From: an uncultured Acetatifactor sp.
Lineage (GTDB): Bacteria > Bacillota > Clostridia > Lachnospirales > Lachnospiraceae
Length of the DNA: 40,232 nucleotides
Direction of reading: 5' to 3'
Assembly: GCA_910578995.1 (NCBI GenBank)
Contig: CAJTSY010000016.1
Location: forward strand, 1 to 40,232
The notes under the pieces were generated by a model that saw nothing but the letters and a program-made list of their open reading frames with translations, was not told where the DNA came from and searched no databases. Shown piece after piece: positions 9,032 through 18,160 of the stretch. A program made the translations under genes and the position numbers. How positions within the stretch are numbered: the first letter of the stretch is position 1; each line of letters begins with the position of its first letter.

Positions 9032-11587
9032 CTACTCTTCTGTATCCGTCTCTTCTTTATACATCTCTTCCTTCTCTATCTCTTCCAAGGCATCTTCCAG
9101 ATTGTCAAATTCCTGCTCACCGTTGGAAATCTTTTCTCTTACCTTGGCAATCTTGGCAATCTTCACTCCTTCCTCCAGATCCATCATTTTAACCCCGGAA
9201 GTAATCCTGCCCAAAGTAGAGATATCCTGCATCCTCAGCTGTATGATGATGCCTTCCGTGGTAATCATCATGATTTCATTCTCATCCACCACAGCCTTGA
9301 CGCCTACCACACTTCCCGTCTTCTCGGTGATCTTATAGCATTTGATACCCTTTCCTCCCCGGTTCTGCACATTGAATTCATTCATGTAAGTACGCTTTCC
9401 CAGGCCGTTCTCAGAAACGATCAACAGGGAATCCCCCTGGCTCTGAAGCTGCATGCCGATGATCTCGTCTCCGTCGGAAAGGTTCATTCCTATCACACCC
9501 ATGGAACTCCTCCCGGTACCCCTTACGTCAGTCTCCCTGAAGCGTATACAGATACCCTGTTTCGTCACAAGGAATATCTCACTGTCTTTCTCTGTCACTT
9601 TAACTTCTATCAGCTCGTCGTCATCCTTGAGATTGATGGCTGTGAGGCCTTTTTTCCTGATATTGGAGAATTCCATCATGGAAGTCTTCTTTACAATCCC
9701 CTTCTTTGTCACCATGAAGAGATTCTTTTCGTCATCATATTCCTTGATGGGTACCATGGCCGTAATCTTCTCTTCCGGCGCAAGTTGGAGAAGGTTCACA
9801 ATCGCCGTTCCCCGGGCCGTCCTTCCGGCCTCCGGAATTTCATAAGCCTTCAGCCGGTAAACCCTTCCATGGCTTGTAAAGAAATGCAGGTAATGATGGG
9901 TTGTCATCATCAGCAGGTCTTCGATGAAGTCGTCTTCTATTGTCTGCATTCCCTTAATTCCCTTGCCGCCCCGGTTCTGAGCCTTAAAATTGTCCACTGT
10001 CATGCGCTTTATGTAACCTAAATTGGTCAGCGCAATTACCGTATTCTCATTGGGAATCATATCTTCCAGGGAGATATCGGATTCATCATATCCTATTTTG
10101 CTGCGCCTGTCATCCCCGTACTTTTCGGCAATAGCCATAATCTCCGTCTTTATTACGCCTAACAGCAGATTTTCATCCCCAAGAATCATCTTCAGCTCCG
10201 TGATTCTTTTCTGCAGTTCCTCATGCTCGTTTTCCAGTTTCTCCCTTTCCAGTCCGGTGAGAGCACGCAGACGCATGTCCACAATGGCCTGGGCCTGGGC
10301 TTCCGAAAGCTCGAACCGCTCTATCAGCCTGTCCTTCGCAATCTGGGTGTTCTGGCTGCTGCGGATAATGGATATCACTTCATCTATGAAATCCAATGCC
10401 TTCAGGAGTCCCTGTAAAATATGGTCTCTCTCCTCCGCCTTGTTCAGGTCGTATTTCGTCCTCCTGGTAACCACATCCTCCTGGTGGCGGATATAATATT
10501 TCAGCATATCCAGAAGGTTCATAATCTTGGGCTGCTGCCCCACCAACGCAAGCATAATCACGCCGAAAGTATCCTGCAGCTGGGTATGCTTGTACAGCTG
10601 GTTCAGAATGACATTGGCATTGGCATCCTTGCGCAGCTCAATTACTACGCGCACGCCTTCCCTGTTGGACTCGTCACGAATATCCGTAATACCGTCCACC
10701 CTCTTGAGCTTCACCAGTTCGGCAATCTTGATAATCATATTTGCCTTGTTTACCATATAAGGCAGTTCCGTGACTATAATCTGGCTCTTCCCATTGGGCA
10801 GGGTCTCTATATTGGTCACCGCCCGGACTACCACTTTGCCCCGGCCTGTCCTGTAGGCTTCGGTACATCCCCTGGTTCCCAGGATGATACCTCCCGTAGG
10901 AAAATCCGGCGCCTTTACAACGGAAAGAATCTCATCTATGGAAGTCTCCCTTCCCTCTTCCACCCGGTTGTCTATCATTTTCACGATAGCTGCCACAACC
11001 TCCCGAAGGTTATGAGGCGGAATGTTGGTAGCCATTCCCACTGCAATCCCCGTGGTGCCGTTCACCAGAAGATTAGGATAACGGCTGGGAAGCACAACAG
11101 GCTCTTTCTCCGTATCATCGAAATTTGGTGCAAAATCAACCGTATCCTTATTAATGTCAGCAAGAAGCTCCATGGATATCTTGGAAAGCCTGGCTTCCGT
11201 ATAACGCATGGCTGCAGCCCCGTCTCCGTCCATGGAACCAAAGTTGCCGTGCCCGTCCACCAGGGGATACCTGGTAGACCAGTCCTGGGCCATATTCACC
11301 AGGGCTCCATAGATGGAGCTGTCTCCATGGGGATGATATTTACCCATGGTATCACCGACGATACGTGCGCTCTTACGGTGAGGCTTGTCAGGACCGTTAT
11401 TCAATTCTATCATGGAATAAAGCACACGCCGCTGCACGGGCTTTAATCCGTCCCTCACATCCGGCAGTGCCCTGGAAGCAATGACGCTCATGGAGTAGTC
11501 TATATAGAAGGACTCCATTTTCTCTTTTAGATCCACTTCCTCTATCTTATCTAACTCCGGCTTGTTGTCAAAAATATCATCCTTCAT
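9032..11587 (-). CDS. gyrA: DNA gyrase subunit A
   Basis: The 851-residue GyrA breaks and rejoins DNA in the A2B2 gyrase that introduces negative supercoils. The catalytic tyrosine is Y129 in AAAMRYTEARL. The C-terminal wrapping domain carries a GyrA box of the form NRGGKG (canonical QRRGGKG), which favours gyrase over topoisomerase IV. The tail is very acidic (many Glu in the last 30 residues). In the quinolone-resistance region HPHGDSSIYG, S90 corresponds to E. coli S83 and G94 to E. coli D87. The gene is 84 bases downstream of gyrB on the same strand, the usual Firmicute order. Confidence 0.97.
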   Translation of the reverse strand: MKDDIFDNKPELDKIEEVDLKEKMESFYIDYSMSVIASRALPDVRDGLKPVQRRVLYSMIELNNGPDKPHRKSARIVGDTMGKYHPHGDSSIYGALVNMAQDWSTRYPLVDGHGNFGSMDGDGAAAMRYTEARLSKISMELLADINKDTVDFAPNFDDTEKEPVVLPSRYPNLLVNGTTGIAVGMATNIPPHNLREVVAAIVKMIDNRVEEGRETSIDEILSVVKAPDFPTGGIILGTRGCTEAYRTGRGKVVVRAVTNIETLPNGKSQIIVTELPYMVNKANMIIKIAELVKLKRVDGITDIRDESNREGVRVVIELRKDANANVILNQLYKHTQLQDTFGVIMLALVGQQPKIMNLLDMLKYYIRHQEDVVTRRTKYDLNKAEERDHILQGLLKALDFIDEVISIIRSSQNTQIAKDRLIERFELSEAQAQAIVDMRLRALTGLEREKLENEHEELQKRITELKMILGDENLLLGVIKTEIMAIAEKYGDDRRSKIGYDESDISLEDMIPNENTVIALTNLGYIKRMTVDNFKAQNRGGKGIKGMQTIEDDFIEDLLMMTTHHYLHFFTSHGRVYRLKAYEIPEAGRTARGTAIVNLLQLAPEEKITAMVPIKEYDDEKNLFMVTKKGIVKKTSMMEFSNIRKKGLTAINLKDDDELIEVKVTEKDSEIFLVTKQGICIRFRETDVRGTGRSSMGVIGMNLSDGDEIIGMQLQSQGDSLLIVSENGLGKRTYMNEFNVQNRGGKGIKCYKITEKTGSVVGVKAVVDENEIMMITTEGIIIQLRMQDISTLGRITSGVKMMDLEEGVKIAKIAKVREKISNGEQEFDNLEDALEEIEKEEMYKEETDTEE

Positions 11588-11671
11588 ATATATCCTCTTT
11601 CATCCACTCTAATATAGCATGCCATTCCTCCCAAGCTACAGCAAGTCCTTTTAGCAGGAGTATTATTCTCA

Positions 11672-13813
11672 TCAGCTGATATCCAGATTCTTCACAAACT
11701 GCGCATTTTCTTCAATGAACTCCCGCCTGGGTTCCACCTTGTCCCCCATCAGGGTAGTGAAGGTTAAGTCAAGCTCTGATTCCATCTCCTCGTCATAGTT
11801 TACCCTAAGCAGAATCCTCCTCTCCGGATCCATGGTAGTCTCCCAGAGCTGCTCCGCATCCATTTCCCCCAGTCCCTTGTAGCGCTGTATCTTGTTATTT
11901 TGATCCCTGCCCACTTCCTGCAGAATACCGTCCAGTTCCTCGTCGCTGTAGGCATACCAAACTTTCTTATTCTTCTCCAGCTTATAAAGAGGAGGCTTTG
12001 CAAGGTACACATGCCCCTCCCTGATCAGGGCAGGCATAAACCGGTAGATAAAGGTCAGCAGCAGCGTACAGATATGGGCTCCGTCCACATCGGCATCCGC
12101 CATCAGGATGATCTTGTCATAGCGCAGCTTCTCTATATTGAAATCATCGTGAATCCCTGTGCCGAAAGCCGTAATCATGGCCCGGATCTCCGCATTTGCG
12201 TATATCTTATCCAACCTTGCCTTCTCCACATTCAGTATTTTGCCGCGGAGAGGCAAGATTGCCTGAGTCGCCCGGGCCCGGGCCGTCTTGGCGCTGCCTC
12301 CGGCGGAATCCCCCTCCACGATATAAATCTCACAGTTCTTCGGATCCTTGTCGGAACAGTCGGCCAGTTTACCGGGAAGAGCCATGCCGTCCAAGACTGT
12401 CTTGCGTCTGGTCAGATCCCTTGCTTTCCTGGCGGCTTCCCTTGCCCTCTGTGCCATAATGGACTTCTCGCAGATAGCCTTTGCCACCGCAGGGTTCAGT
12501 TCCAGGAAATAAGTAAGCTGTTCGCTTACAATATTGTCCACAGCCCCCCTCGCCTCGCTGTTCCCGAGCTTCTGCTTGGTCTGTCCCTCAAACTGGGGCT
12601 CCTCTATCTTCACGCTGATGATGGCGGTAAGCCCCTCGCGAATATCCTCTCCGGACAGATTTGGCTCGTTGTCTTTCAGCAGTTTGGCATTTCTGGCATA
12701 ATCGTTGAAAGTCTTGGTCAGCGCATTCCTAAAGCCCTGAAGATGGGTACCTCCCTCCGGTGTATTAATATTGTTGACGAAACTAAATACACTTTCATTG
12801 AAAGAATCGTTATGCTGGAAGGATACCTCCACATACACATTGTTCTTCTGCCCCTCAAAATAAAGAATATTTTCATACAGGGGCGTCTTGCTCCGGTTCA
12901 GATAGGATACAAATTCCTTAATGCCTCCCTCATAATAGAATTCAATCCTCTTCTCCTTCCACTGAGAAGCCTCTTCCTTTTCTCCCTTCTCCTCTTCCAT
13001 TTCCTCTGCTTCCGCCCTGGAAAGTCCGGTATCCTCAGTCTCCTCCCCGGCCTGTTCCCTCTTGTCCTCTTCCGCTCGCTGAAGCAGTTCATTCATCTGC
13101 CTGTTTTCATGGGCGGCCATCAGATTTACGTCTTCCACAGCCTCCCGGTTCTTACGGCAGTCTCTCAGAATAATGCGTAGTCCCTTGGTGAGGAAGGCCA
13201 TCTCCCTCATCCGTATCTTCAGAATATCGAAATCAAAAACAATTGTCTCCGTAAAAATCTCACGGTCCGGCATAAAAGTAATCTTACTCCCCGTTTTTTC
13301 CAACGGACAACTGCCGATCTCTTTCAGGGGATAGCACACACGGCCTCTTTCATAACGCTGTTTATATATCTTTCCGTCCTGACAGACCTCCACCTCCAGC
13401 CATTCGGAAAGGGCATTCACCACGGAAGCACCCACTCCATGCAGTCCTCCGGAAACCTTATATCCCCCGCCGCCGAACTTTCCCCCGGCGTGCAGAATGG
13501 TGAAAACCACCTCAACGGCCGGAATTCCCGCCTTATGGTTGATTCCCACCGGAATACCCCGCCCATTATCGGTAACAGTCACGGAATTTCCTTCATTGAG
13601 CTTTACCTCTATGGTATCGCAGTACCCGGCCAACGCCTCATCTACGGAATTATCCACAATCTCATAGACGAGATGGTGGAGTCCCCTGCTGGACGTGGTG
13701 CCTATATACATTCCGGGACGTTTTCTGACAGCCTCCAGCCCTTCCAGAATCTGAATCTGATCCGCACCGTACTCATTTTCCACAGTGGTGTTGCTGATTG
13801 CTTCTTCACTCAT
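11672..13813 (-). CDS. gyrB: DNA gyrase subunit B with a charged insert
   Basis: GyrB supplies the ATPase of gyrase. The GHKL site is clear: EIVDNSVDEA (N55), DNGRGIP and GGLHGVGASVVNALS. The TOPRIM domain has EGDSAGGSA and DADVDGAH, and the C-terminal part has QRYKGLGEMDAEQLWETTMDP. At 713 residues it is longer than the usual 630-650. The excess is largely a Glu/Lys/Arg-rich stretch at about 219-288, inside the transducer domain before EFYYEGGIKEFVSYLN. The frame stays open across it, so it is a real insert and not a sequencing artefact. The gene lies 98 bases beyond recF and 84 before gyrA, all on the minus strand. Confidence 0.96.
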   Translation of the reverse strand: MSEEAISNTTVENEYGADQIQILEGLEAVRKRPGMYIGTTSSRGLHHLVYEIVDNSVDEALAGYCDTIEVKLNEGNSVTVTDNGRGIPVGINHKAGIPAVEVVFTILHAGGKFGGGGYKVSGGLHGVGASVVNALSEWLEVEVCQDGKIYKQRYERGRVCYPLKEIGSCPLEKTGSKITFMPDREIFTETIVFDFDILKIRMREMAFLTKGLRIILRDCRKNREAVEDVNLMAAHENRQMNELLQRAEEDKREQAGEETEDTGLSRAEAEEMEEEKGEKEEASQWKEKRIEFYYEGGIKEFVSYLNRSKTPLYENILYFEGQKNNVYVEVSFQHNDSFNESVFSFVNNINTPEGGTHLQGFRNALTKTFNDYARNAKLLKDNEPNLSGEDIREGLTAIISVKIEEPQFEGQTKQKLGNSEARGAVDNIVSEQLTYFLELNPAVAKAICEKSIMAQRAREAARKARDLTRRKTVLDGMALPGKLADCSDKDPKNCEIYIVEGDSAGGSAKTARARATQAILPLRGKILNVEKARLDKIYANAEIRAMITAFGTGIHDDFNIEKLRYDKIILMADADVDGAHICTLLLTFIYRFMPALIREGHVYLAKPPLYKLEKNKKVWYAYSDEELDGILQEVGRDQNNKIQRYKGLGEMDAEQLWETTMDPERRILLRVNYDEEMESELDLTFTTLMGDKVEPRREFIEENAQFVKNLDIS

Positions 13814-13911
13814 ATCTTCTTTCCCTCTCTCACTATCGAAACCTGACGCTGCTTCCCCCCATTGTCCGTATTCCCTTTTCCATGCGGATTAATGTGCATC
13901 CGGCCCTCGTC

Positions 13912-15012
13912 CTAACCTGCATTTTCCGTACTCATACAGGTCACATTTCCTTCCTCCACTTTATAAACCCTGTTTATCTCAAAGCGGTGGTTCACAAACT
14001 CTTCCAGACCAGTGCATGTGACAATGGTCTGAATATCCCCTATGCTGTTCAGCAGATAATTCTGTCTGTTGGAATCCAGTTCCGAAAGCACATCATCCAG
14101 CAGCAGAATCGGATTATCCCCGGTTATTTTCTTCACAAGCTCTATCTCAGCCAGCTTCAATGACAATGCCGCCGTTCTCTGCTGCCCCTGGGAACCGAAC
14201 TTCCTGATGTCCACATCTCCCACAAGAAAAGAAAAATCATCCCTGTGGGGTCCCACCGATGTCATCTTGGACCTGATATCCCTGTCCTGGGCGAATCTGA
14301 GCTTTTCCTCAAACATCCCCATTTCCACATCCGGTTCATAACGAATGTAAAGCTCTTCCCTGTCACCTGAAAGCTTTCTGTGAATGCCATATATGATTTC
14401 ATTCAGCTGTTTCACAAACAAAGTCCTGCGCTCCATGATCTTGCTTCCGAAAGACACCAACTGCATATCCCAGATCCCAAGGGTATCCTTCAGGTCCGGA
14501 TTCATGTACATGTCCTTCAAAAGCTTGTTTCGCTGATTGATAATTTTATTATAATGATTCAGATTATAAAGGTAAAAGCTGTCCAGCTGGCAGAGCTCCA
14601 TATCCACAAAGCGTCTCCGCTCCGCGGGACCGTTTTTGATAATGCCCAGATCCTCCGGAGAAAAAAACACCACATTGCACAGCCCCATGAGCTCCGCCGC
14701 TTTTTTTATCTTCTGGCCGTCTATGGCGATTCCCTTGGATCCACTTTTCCTCAGATGCATGTCAATCCGTGTCTCCACGCCGTCCTTTTCCAGATAAGTC
14801 CTGATATGACCTTCCTCTTTCTCAAAACGAACGATCTCCCTGTCCTTTGCTCCCCTGTGGGATTTGGTGGTTGCCGACACAAAAATGGCCTCCAGAATAT
14901 TCGTCTTTCCCTGAGCATTGTCTCCGTACAGAATATTTGTCCCTCTATCAAACTCCATCACAAGGGAATCGTAATTCCTGTAATCTGCCAGTTCTATAGA
15001 TTTGATAATCAT
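13912..15012 (-). CDS. recF: DNA replication and repair protein RecF
   Basis: The 366-residue SMC-like ATPase helps load RecA at single-strand gaps. The Walker A motif is GDNAQGKTN at 30-38, the ABC-type signature is GSQGQQRTAALSLKLAE, and the Walker B region is ILLLDDVLSELD near 300-320. The length matches the family. It follows the yaaA gene by only 13 bases, in the standard dnaA-dnaN-yaaA-recF-gyrB-gyrA string. The ribosome-binding site is weak, which suggests translational coupling to yaaA. Confidence 0.96.
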   Translation of the reverse strand: MIIKSIELADYRNYDSLVMEFDRGTNILYGDNAQGKTNILEAIFVSATTKSHRGAKDREIVRFEKEEGHIRTYLEKDGVETRIDMHLRKSGSKGIAIDGQKIKKAAELMGLCNVVFFSPEDLGIIKNGPAERRRFVDMELCQLDSFYLYNLNHYNKIINQRNKLLKDMYMNPDLKDTLGIWDMQLVSFGSKIMERRTLFVKQLNEIIYGIHRKLSGDREELYIRYEPDVEMGMFEEKLRFAQDRDIRSKMTSVGPHRDDFSFLVGDVDIRKFGSQGQQRTAALSLKLAEIELVKKITGDNPILLLDDVLSELDSNRQNYLLNSIGDIQTIVTCTGLEEFVNHRFEINRVYKVEEGNVTCMSTENAG

Positions 15013-15025
15013 GATTTTACCGTCT

Positions 15026-15235
15026 TTACTCTTCGATTTTGACGCTTTCCCCTTTATATTCCACTATGTCTCCGGCCACAAGCTTCTTTCCCCGGCGTGT
15101 CTCGGTGGCACCGTTTACCTTTACCAGGCCGTCCTGTATCACAATCTTTGCCTCCACCCCGGAACCTGCCATTCCTGCCGCCTTCAGGGCCTGGCCCAGT
15201 TTGATATGATCTTCCCTCAAATGGATTACTTCCAT
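15026..15235 (-). CDS. yaaA: S4-domain RNA-binding protein of the YaaA/RlbA type
   Basis: This 69-residue protein is an almost bare S4 domain. The pattern LGQALKAAGMAGSGVEAK, then QDGLVKVNG, then R(R/G)GKKLVAGD is the S4 RNA-binding signature. Homologues lie between dnaN and recF in most Firmicutes and are thought to bind ribosomal RNA; the exact role is unsettled. I placed the start at ATG 15235 because AGGAAGGG lies six bases upstream. An in-frame ATG at 15262 would add nine residues but has a poorer site. It begins 50 bases after the dnaN stop. Confidence 0.9.
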   Translation of the reverse strand: MEVIHLREDHIKLGQALKAAGMAGSGVEAKIVIQDGLVKVNGATETRRGKKLVAGDIVEYKGESVKIEE

Positions 15236-15285
15236 ATTCCCTTCCTCATACTTTCTCTCCATATACCATCCCGGAACATCTACTG

Positions 15286-16401
15286 TCAGCGCCCGTAATT
15301 TGCAACCAGGCTCACAGGCAGTATCAGATAGATATAACCATGTTCCTCATTTTTGATAAAACAGGGGGCCTTGGGATTCACCATATATAACTCCACCTCC
15401 TCATCATCGATGACCCGGAGTGCGTCGATAAGGAATTTCGGATTAAATCCGATCATCAGATCCCGTCCCTGTTTTTCAATATCGATATCCTCATTCATGC
15501 TGCCCAGAGCGGATTCTATCTTCAGCACCATTCCCTCGTCCGTTATATTGATGACGATAGGCTTTCTGTCCCCCTCCCTTGTCAGCAGGGTGGCCCTGTC
15601 GATACAGTTGAGCAGCTCCTTCTTATTTACCTTCACCTTTGTCTCATAGTCACTGGAGATCATCCGGTCTATGTTAAAGTATTCCCCCTCTATCAGCCTG
15701 GAAACCACCACCGTATTTTCAAATTCAAAAACAATATGGTTGGAAGTGAAGTAAATCGTAAGATCACTATCCGCCCCTCCCGGTAATATCTTGCTCACCT
15801 CGTTAAGAGTCTTTCCCGGTACGATTACTTTCTTATGGTCATATGATTCCCTTAACTGGATCTTGCGGATGGATATCCTGTGTCCGTCGGAAGATACCAG
15901 CTTCATTTCGTCACCGTTGATCTCAAACAATTCTCCGGTCATAAGTCTGTTATTATCATTGTCGGAAATGGAGAAAATAGTCTGCCTTACCATCTCCTTC
16001 AAGGTAAACTGGCTGATTACGATGCTATCTTCCTTTTCCACCACCGGAAGATAGGAAAATTCCTCGCCGGATTTTCCTATGATGGTAAACCGGGCCTTCT
16101 CACAGGTGATCACCGTCCTGTAGGAAGAATCTGTCTCTATTCTTATATAACTGTCAGGAAGCTTTCTCACCATTTCCAGAAAAATTTTGGCATCCAGGGC
16201 TATAATGCCTTCCTCCAGAATATCCCCTTCGATAATGGTCTCAATTCCCAGGTCCATATCATTGGCAGTAAGGGTAATCATACCGTTGGAGGCATCTATC
16301 AATATACATTCCAGGATGGACATGGTAGTTTTGTTGGGAACGGCTTTTGATACGATCTGCACCCCGTTCAGCAGATTGGATTTTAAGCATATTAATTTCA
16401 T
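15286..16401 (-). CDS. dnaN: DNA polymerase III beta subunit (sliding clamp)
   Basis: The 371-residue clamp tethers DNA polymerase III to the template. Three clamp repeats of about 120 residues are consistent with the length, and typical segments appear (SGEEFSYLPVVEKEDS, SSDGHRISIRK). The end reads YLILPVSLVANYGR. Most clamps end shortly after the Pro-Met-Arg-Leu-like segment, so this one carries a short C-terminal extension of about six residues. The ATG at 16401 is preceded by AAGGAAGGGAG. A 315-base spacer with DnaA boxes separates it from dnaA, so it may have its own promoter. Confidence 0.97.
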   Translation of the reverse strand: MKLICLKSNLLNGVQIVSKAVPNKTTMSILECILIDASNGMITLTANDMDLGIETIIEGDILEEGIIALDAKIFLEMVRKLPDSYIRIETDSSYRTVITCEKARFTIIGKSGEEFSYLPVVEKEDSIVISQFTLKEMVRQTIFSISDNDNNRLMTGELFEINGDEMKLVSSDGHRISIRKIQLRESYDHKKVIVPGKTLNEVSKILPGGADSDLTIYFTSNHIVFEFENTVVVSRLIEGEYFNIDRMISSDYETKVKVNKKELLNCIDRATLLTREGDRKPIVINITDEGMVLKIESALGSMNEDIDIEKQGRDLMIGFNPKFLIDALRVIDDEEVELYMVNPKAPCFIKNEEHGYIYLILPVSLVANYGR

Positions 16402-16716
16402 GTTAAAAGCTCCCTTCCTTTTTTATTTTGTTCCGTGGGAAATATACCGCGCGCGAAACCTAATTATTTATAAAGAATTTAATAATCGTATTAATAATAG
16501 CTGTTGATATGTGCATAAGTGCTTCTATTATACTATTTTTCAGGGAAAAAGGGAATGGATAAAGGGTGAATATTTTCAGAATAACTTAAAATTAATACGG
16601 AAGTTATTCACATCCATTCTCAACCCTGTTTTCACGTCAGGCAGGTTATAAACAGTTTACACATAAGGACATGTGTCTAAAATGTGGGTAAGTGGTTTAT
16701 CAAGAAGGGTTTATCT
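16402..16716. other. dnaA-dnaN spacer with DnaA boxes, second part of the origin
   Basis: This 315-base AT-rich spacer holds two exact TTATNCACA DnaA boxes: TTATTCACA at 16604-16612 (plus) and TTATGCACA at 16510-16518 (minus). TTACCCACA near 16685-16693 (minus) is one base off. On the minus strand TATAAT at 16532-16527 may be the -10 of a dnaN promoter, but I see no clear -35. Its right end is one copy of a 17-base tandem repeat shared with the dnaA 3' end. In several Firmicutes the origin has box clusters on both sides of dnaA, and this fits that plan. Confidence 0.65.
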
Positions 16717-16733
16717 TCAAGAAGGGTTTATCT
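16700..16733. repeat. 17-bp perfect tandem duplication spanning the dnaA stop codon
   Basis: TCAAGAAGGGTTTATCT occurs at 16700-16716 and again at 16717-16733. On the minus strand the first copy met encodes the last codons of dnaA (Lys-Ile-Asn-Pro-Ser-stop). The second copy repeats them, stop included, just downstream. The protein is unaffected because the first stop is used. Confidence 0.9.
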
Positions 16734-18060
16734 TCTTTATTATAATATCCACCTTATTTTTCAGTTCTTCATTGGTCTTCAGTTCCGCCGTAATCTTGTT
16801 GACGCCGTGTATAATGGTAGTATGATCCTTTTTCCCAAGGAGTTTTCCTATGTTTACATAGGAAGTGGCGGTCAGGTCACGGCAGAGGTACATGACAATC
16901 TGCCTGGGAAGGACAAATTCCGAGTTTCTTTTCTTGGAACAGATATCTTCCGGCCTGATGCCGAAATGCTCGGATACCACATTGATAATCAGGTTGGGCG
17001 TAATCTCCCTTGACTGGTTGGGATAGATTACATCCTTCAGGGCTTCCTCGGCCAGGGCCAGGGTAAGGTCTACCTTGTTCAGCCGGCCGGCGGCGATAAT
17101 CTTGTTGAAGGCGCCCTCCAGTTCCCTGATGTTGGACTTTATGTTGGTGGCTATGTATTTGATGATCTCCTCATTGATGGGTCTTCCGCAGGATTCGGCA
17201 TTTTTCCGCAGGATGGCCATTCTGGTCTCATAATCTGGAGGCTGGATATCCGCAATGAGGCCCCATTCAAAACGGGAACGGAAACGTTCGTCCAGTGTCT
17301 CTATCTCTTTTGGAGGCTTGTCCGAGGAAAGGATGATCTGTTTTCTGGCAGAATGGAGCACGTTGAAGGTGTGGAAGAATTCCTCCTGCGTACTTTCCTT
17401 TCCTATAATAAACTGCACGTCGTCGACCATGAGGACGTCCACGGTCCTGTATTTTTCCCGGAGCTTGGTCATGGAGGCGGCGTTACCGCTTCGGATGGAT
17501 TCGATGACCTCGTTGGTAAATTCCTCACTGGTTACATAGAGAACCTTTTTGTCCGGGTTCTGTTCCAGGATAAAGTGGCCGATGGAATGCATCAGGTGGG
17601 TCTTGCCCAGTCCGGGTCCTCCGTACAGATAGAGGGGATTGTAAGTCTGTCCGGGGGATTCCGCCACGGCCAGGGAAGCGGAATGGGCAAATTTATTGCT
17701 GCTGCCCACTACAAAGGTGGAAAATTTATATTTTGGGTTCAGGTTGGCATTATCGGAATTCTCCGGAATGAAATCATCCTCCGGCGCTTCATGGGCCACG
17801 TCCTGTTCCAGGACAAACTGAATCTCATAGTAATGGTTGAACATCTCAGTGATGATTACCTGAAAACAGTTTTTGTATTTGGAGGTAATATAATTGATCA
17901 TGTGTGATTGTTCCGCCGGGATGACGATACTGACTGTATTGTTTCTGATATTATAGAGCTTAAGCGGTTCAATCCATATAGTGTAGGATATATCTGTGAG
18001 ATCGTACTCATTTTTGATGGTTTCCTTGATGGCAGTCCAGTTTTCCCTTATACCTTCCAT
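16717..18060 (-). CDS. dnaA: Chromosomal replication initiator DnaA
   Basis: The 447-residue AAA+ initiator binds DnaA boxes in oriC and opens the origin. Domain I is at about 1-90 and the linker at about 90-110 is acidic. The ATPase domain has Walker A GGPGLGKT at 147-154 and Walker B VLMVDDVQF at 209-217. Domain IV has the DnaA signature SYVNIGKLLGKKDHTTIIHG near 405-425, which reads the DnaA box. The ATG at 18060 follows GGGAGGA. A promoter fits at 18108-18136, and boxes in oriC directly upstream allow autoregulation. Confidence 0.98.
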   Translation of the reverse strand: MEGIRENWTAIKETIKNEYDLTDISYTIWIEPLKLYNIRNNTVSIVIPAEQSHMINYITSKYKNCFQVIITEMFNHYYEIQFVLEQDVAHEAPEDDFIPENSDNANLNPKYKFSTFVVGSSNKFAHSASLAVAESPGQTYNPLYLYGGPGLGKTHLMHSIGHFILEQNPDKKVLYVTSEEFTNEVIESIRSGNAASMTKLREKYRTVDVLMVDDVQFIIGKESTQEEFFHTFNVLHSARKQIILSSDKPPKEIETLDERFRSRFEWGLIADIQPPDYETRMAILRKNAESCGRPINEEIIKYIATNIKSNIRELEGAFNKIIAAGRLNKVDLTLALAEEALKDVIYPNQSREITPNLIINVVSEHFGIRPEDICSKKRNSEFVLPRQIVMYLCRDLTATSYVNIGKLLGKKDHTTIIHGVNKITAELKTNEELKNKVDIIIKKINPS

Positions 18061-18107
18061 TTGACAGGTTCCTCCCTTAAAAAAGCCCTAAAATACCATG
18101 TTTCTAT

Positions 18108-18136
18108 ATTGTAATATAGATTGGACAATATTTCAA
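18108..18136 (-). promoter_or_regulatory. Sigma-A promoter of dnaA
   Basis: On the minus strand TTGAAA (18136-18131) and TACAAT (18113-18108) are separated by 17 bases. It lies about 50 bases before the dnaA ATG and beside the first DnaA boxes of oriC, so DnaA could repress its own gene. Confidence 0.7.
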
Positions 18137-18160
18137 ATGTTAGTTTTGAACATTTTAAGA

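Noticed and set aside
11900..13180. Plus-strand open frame of 426 codons
   Set aside because: It is antisense to gyrB and reads as low-complexity with no motif.
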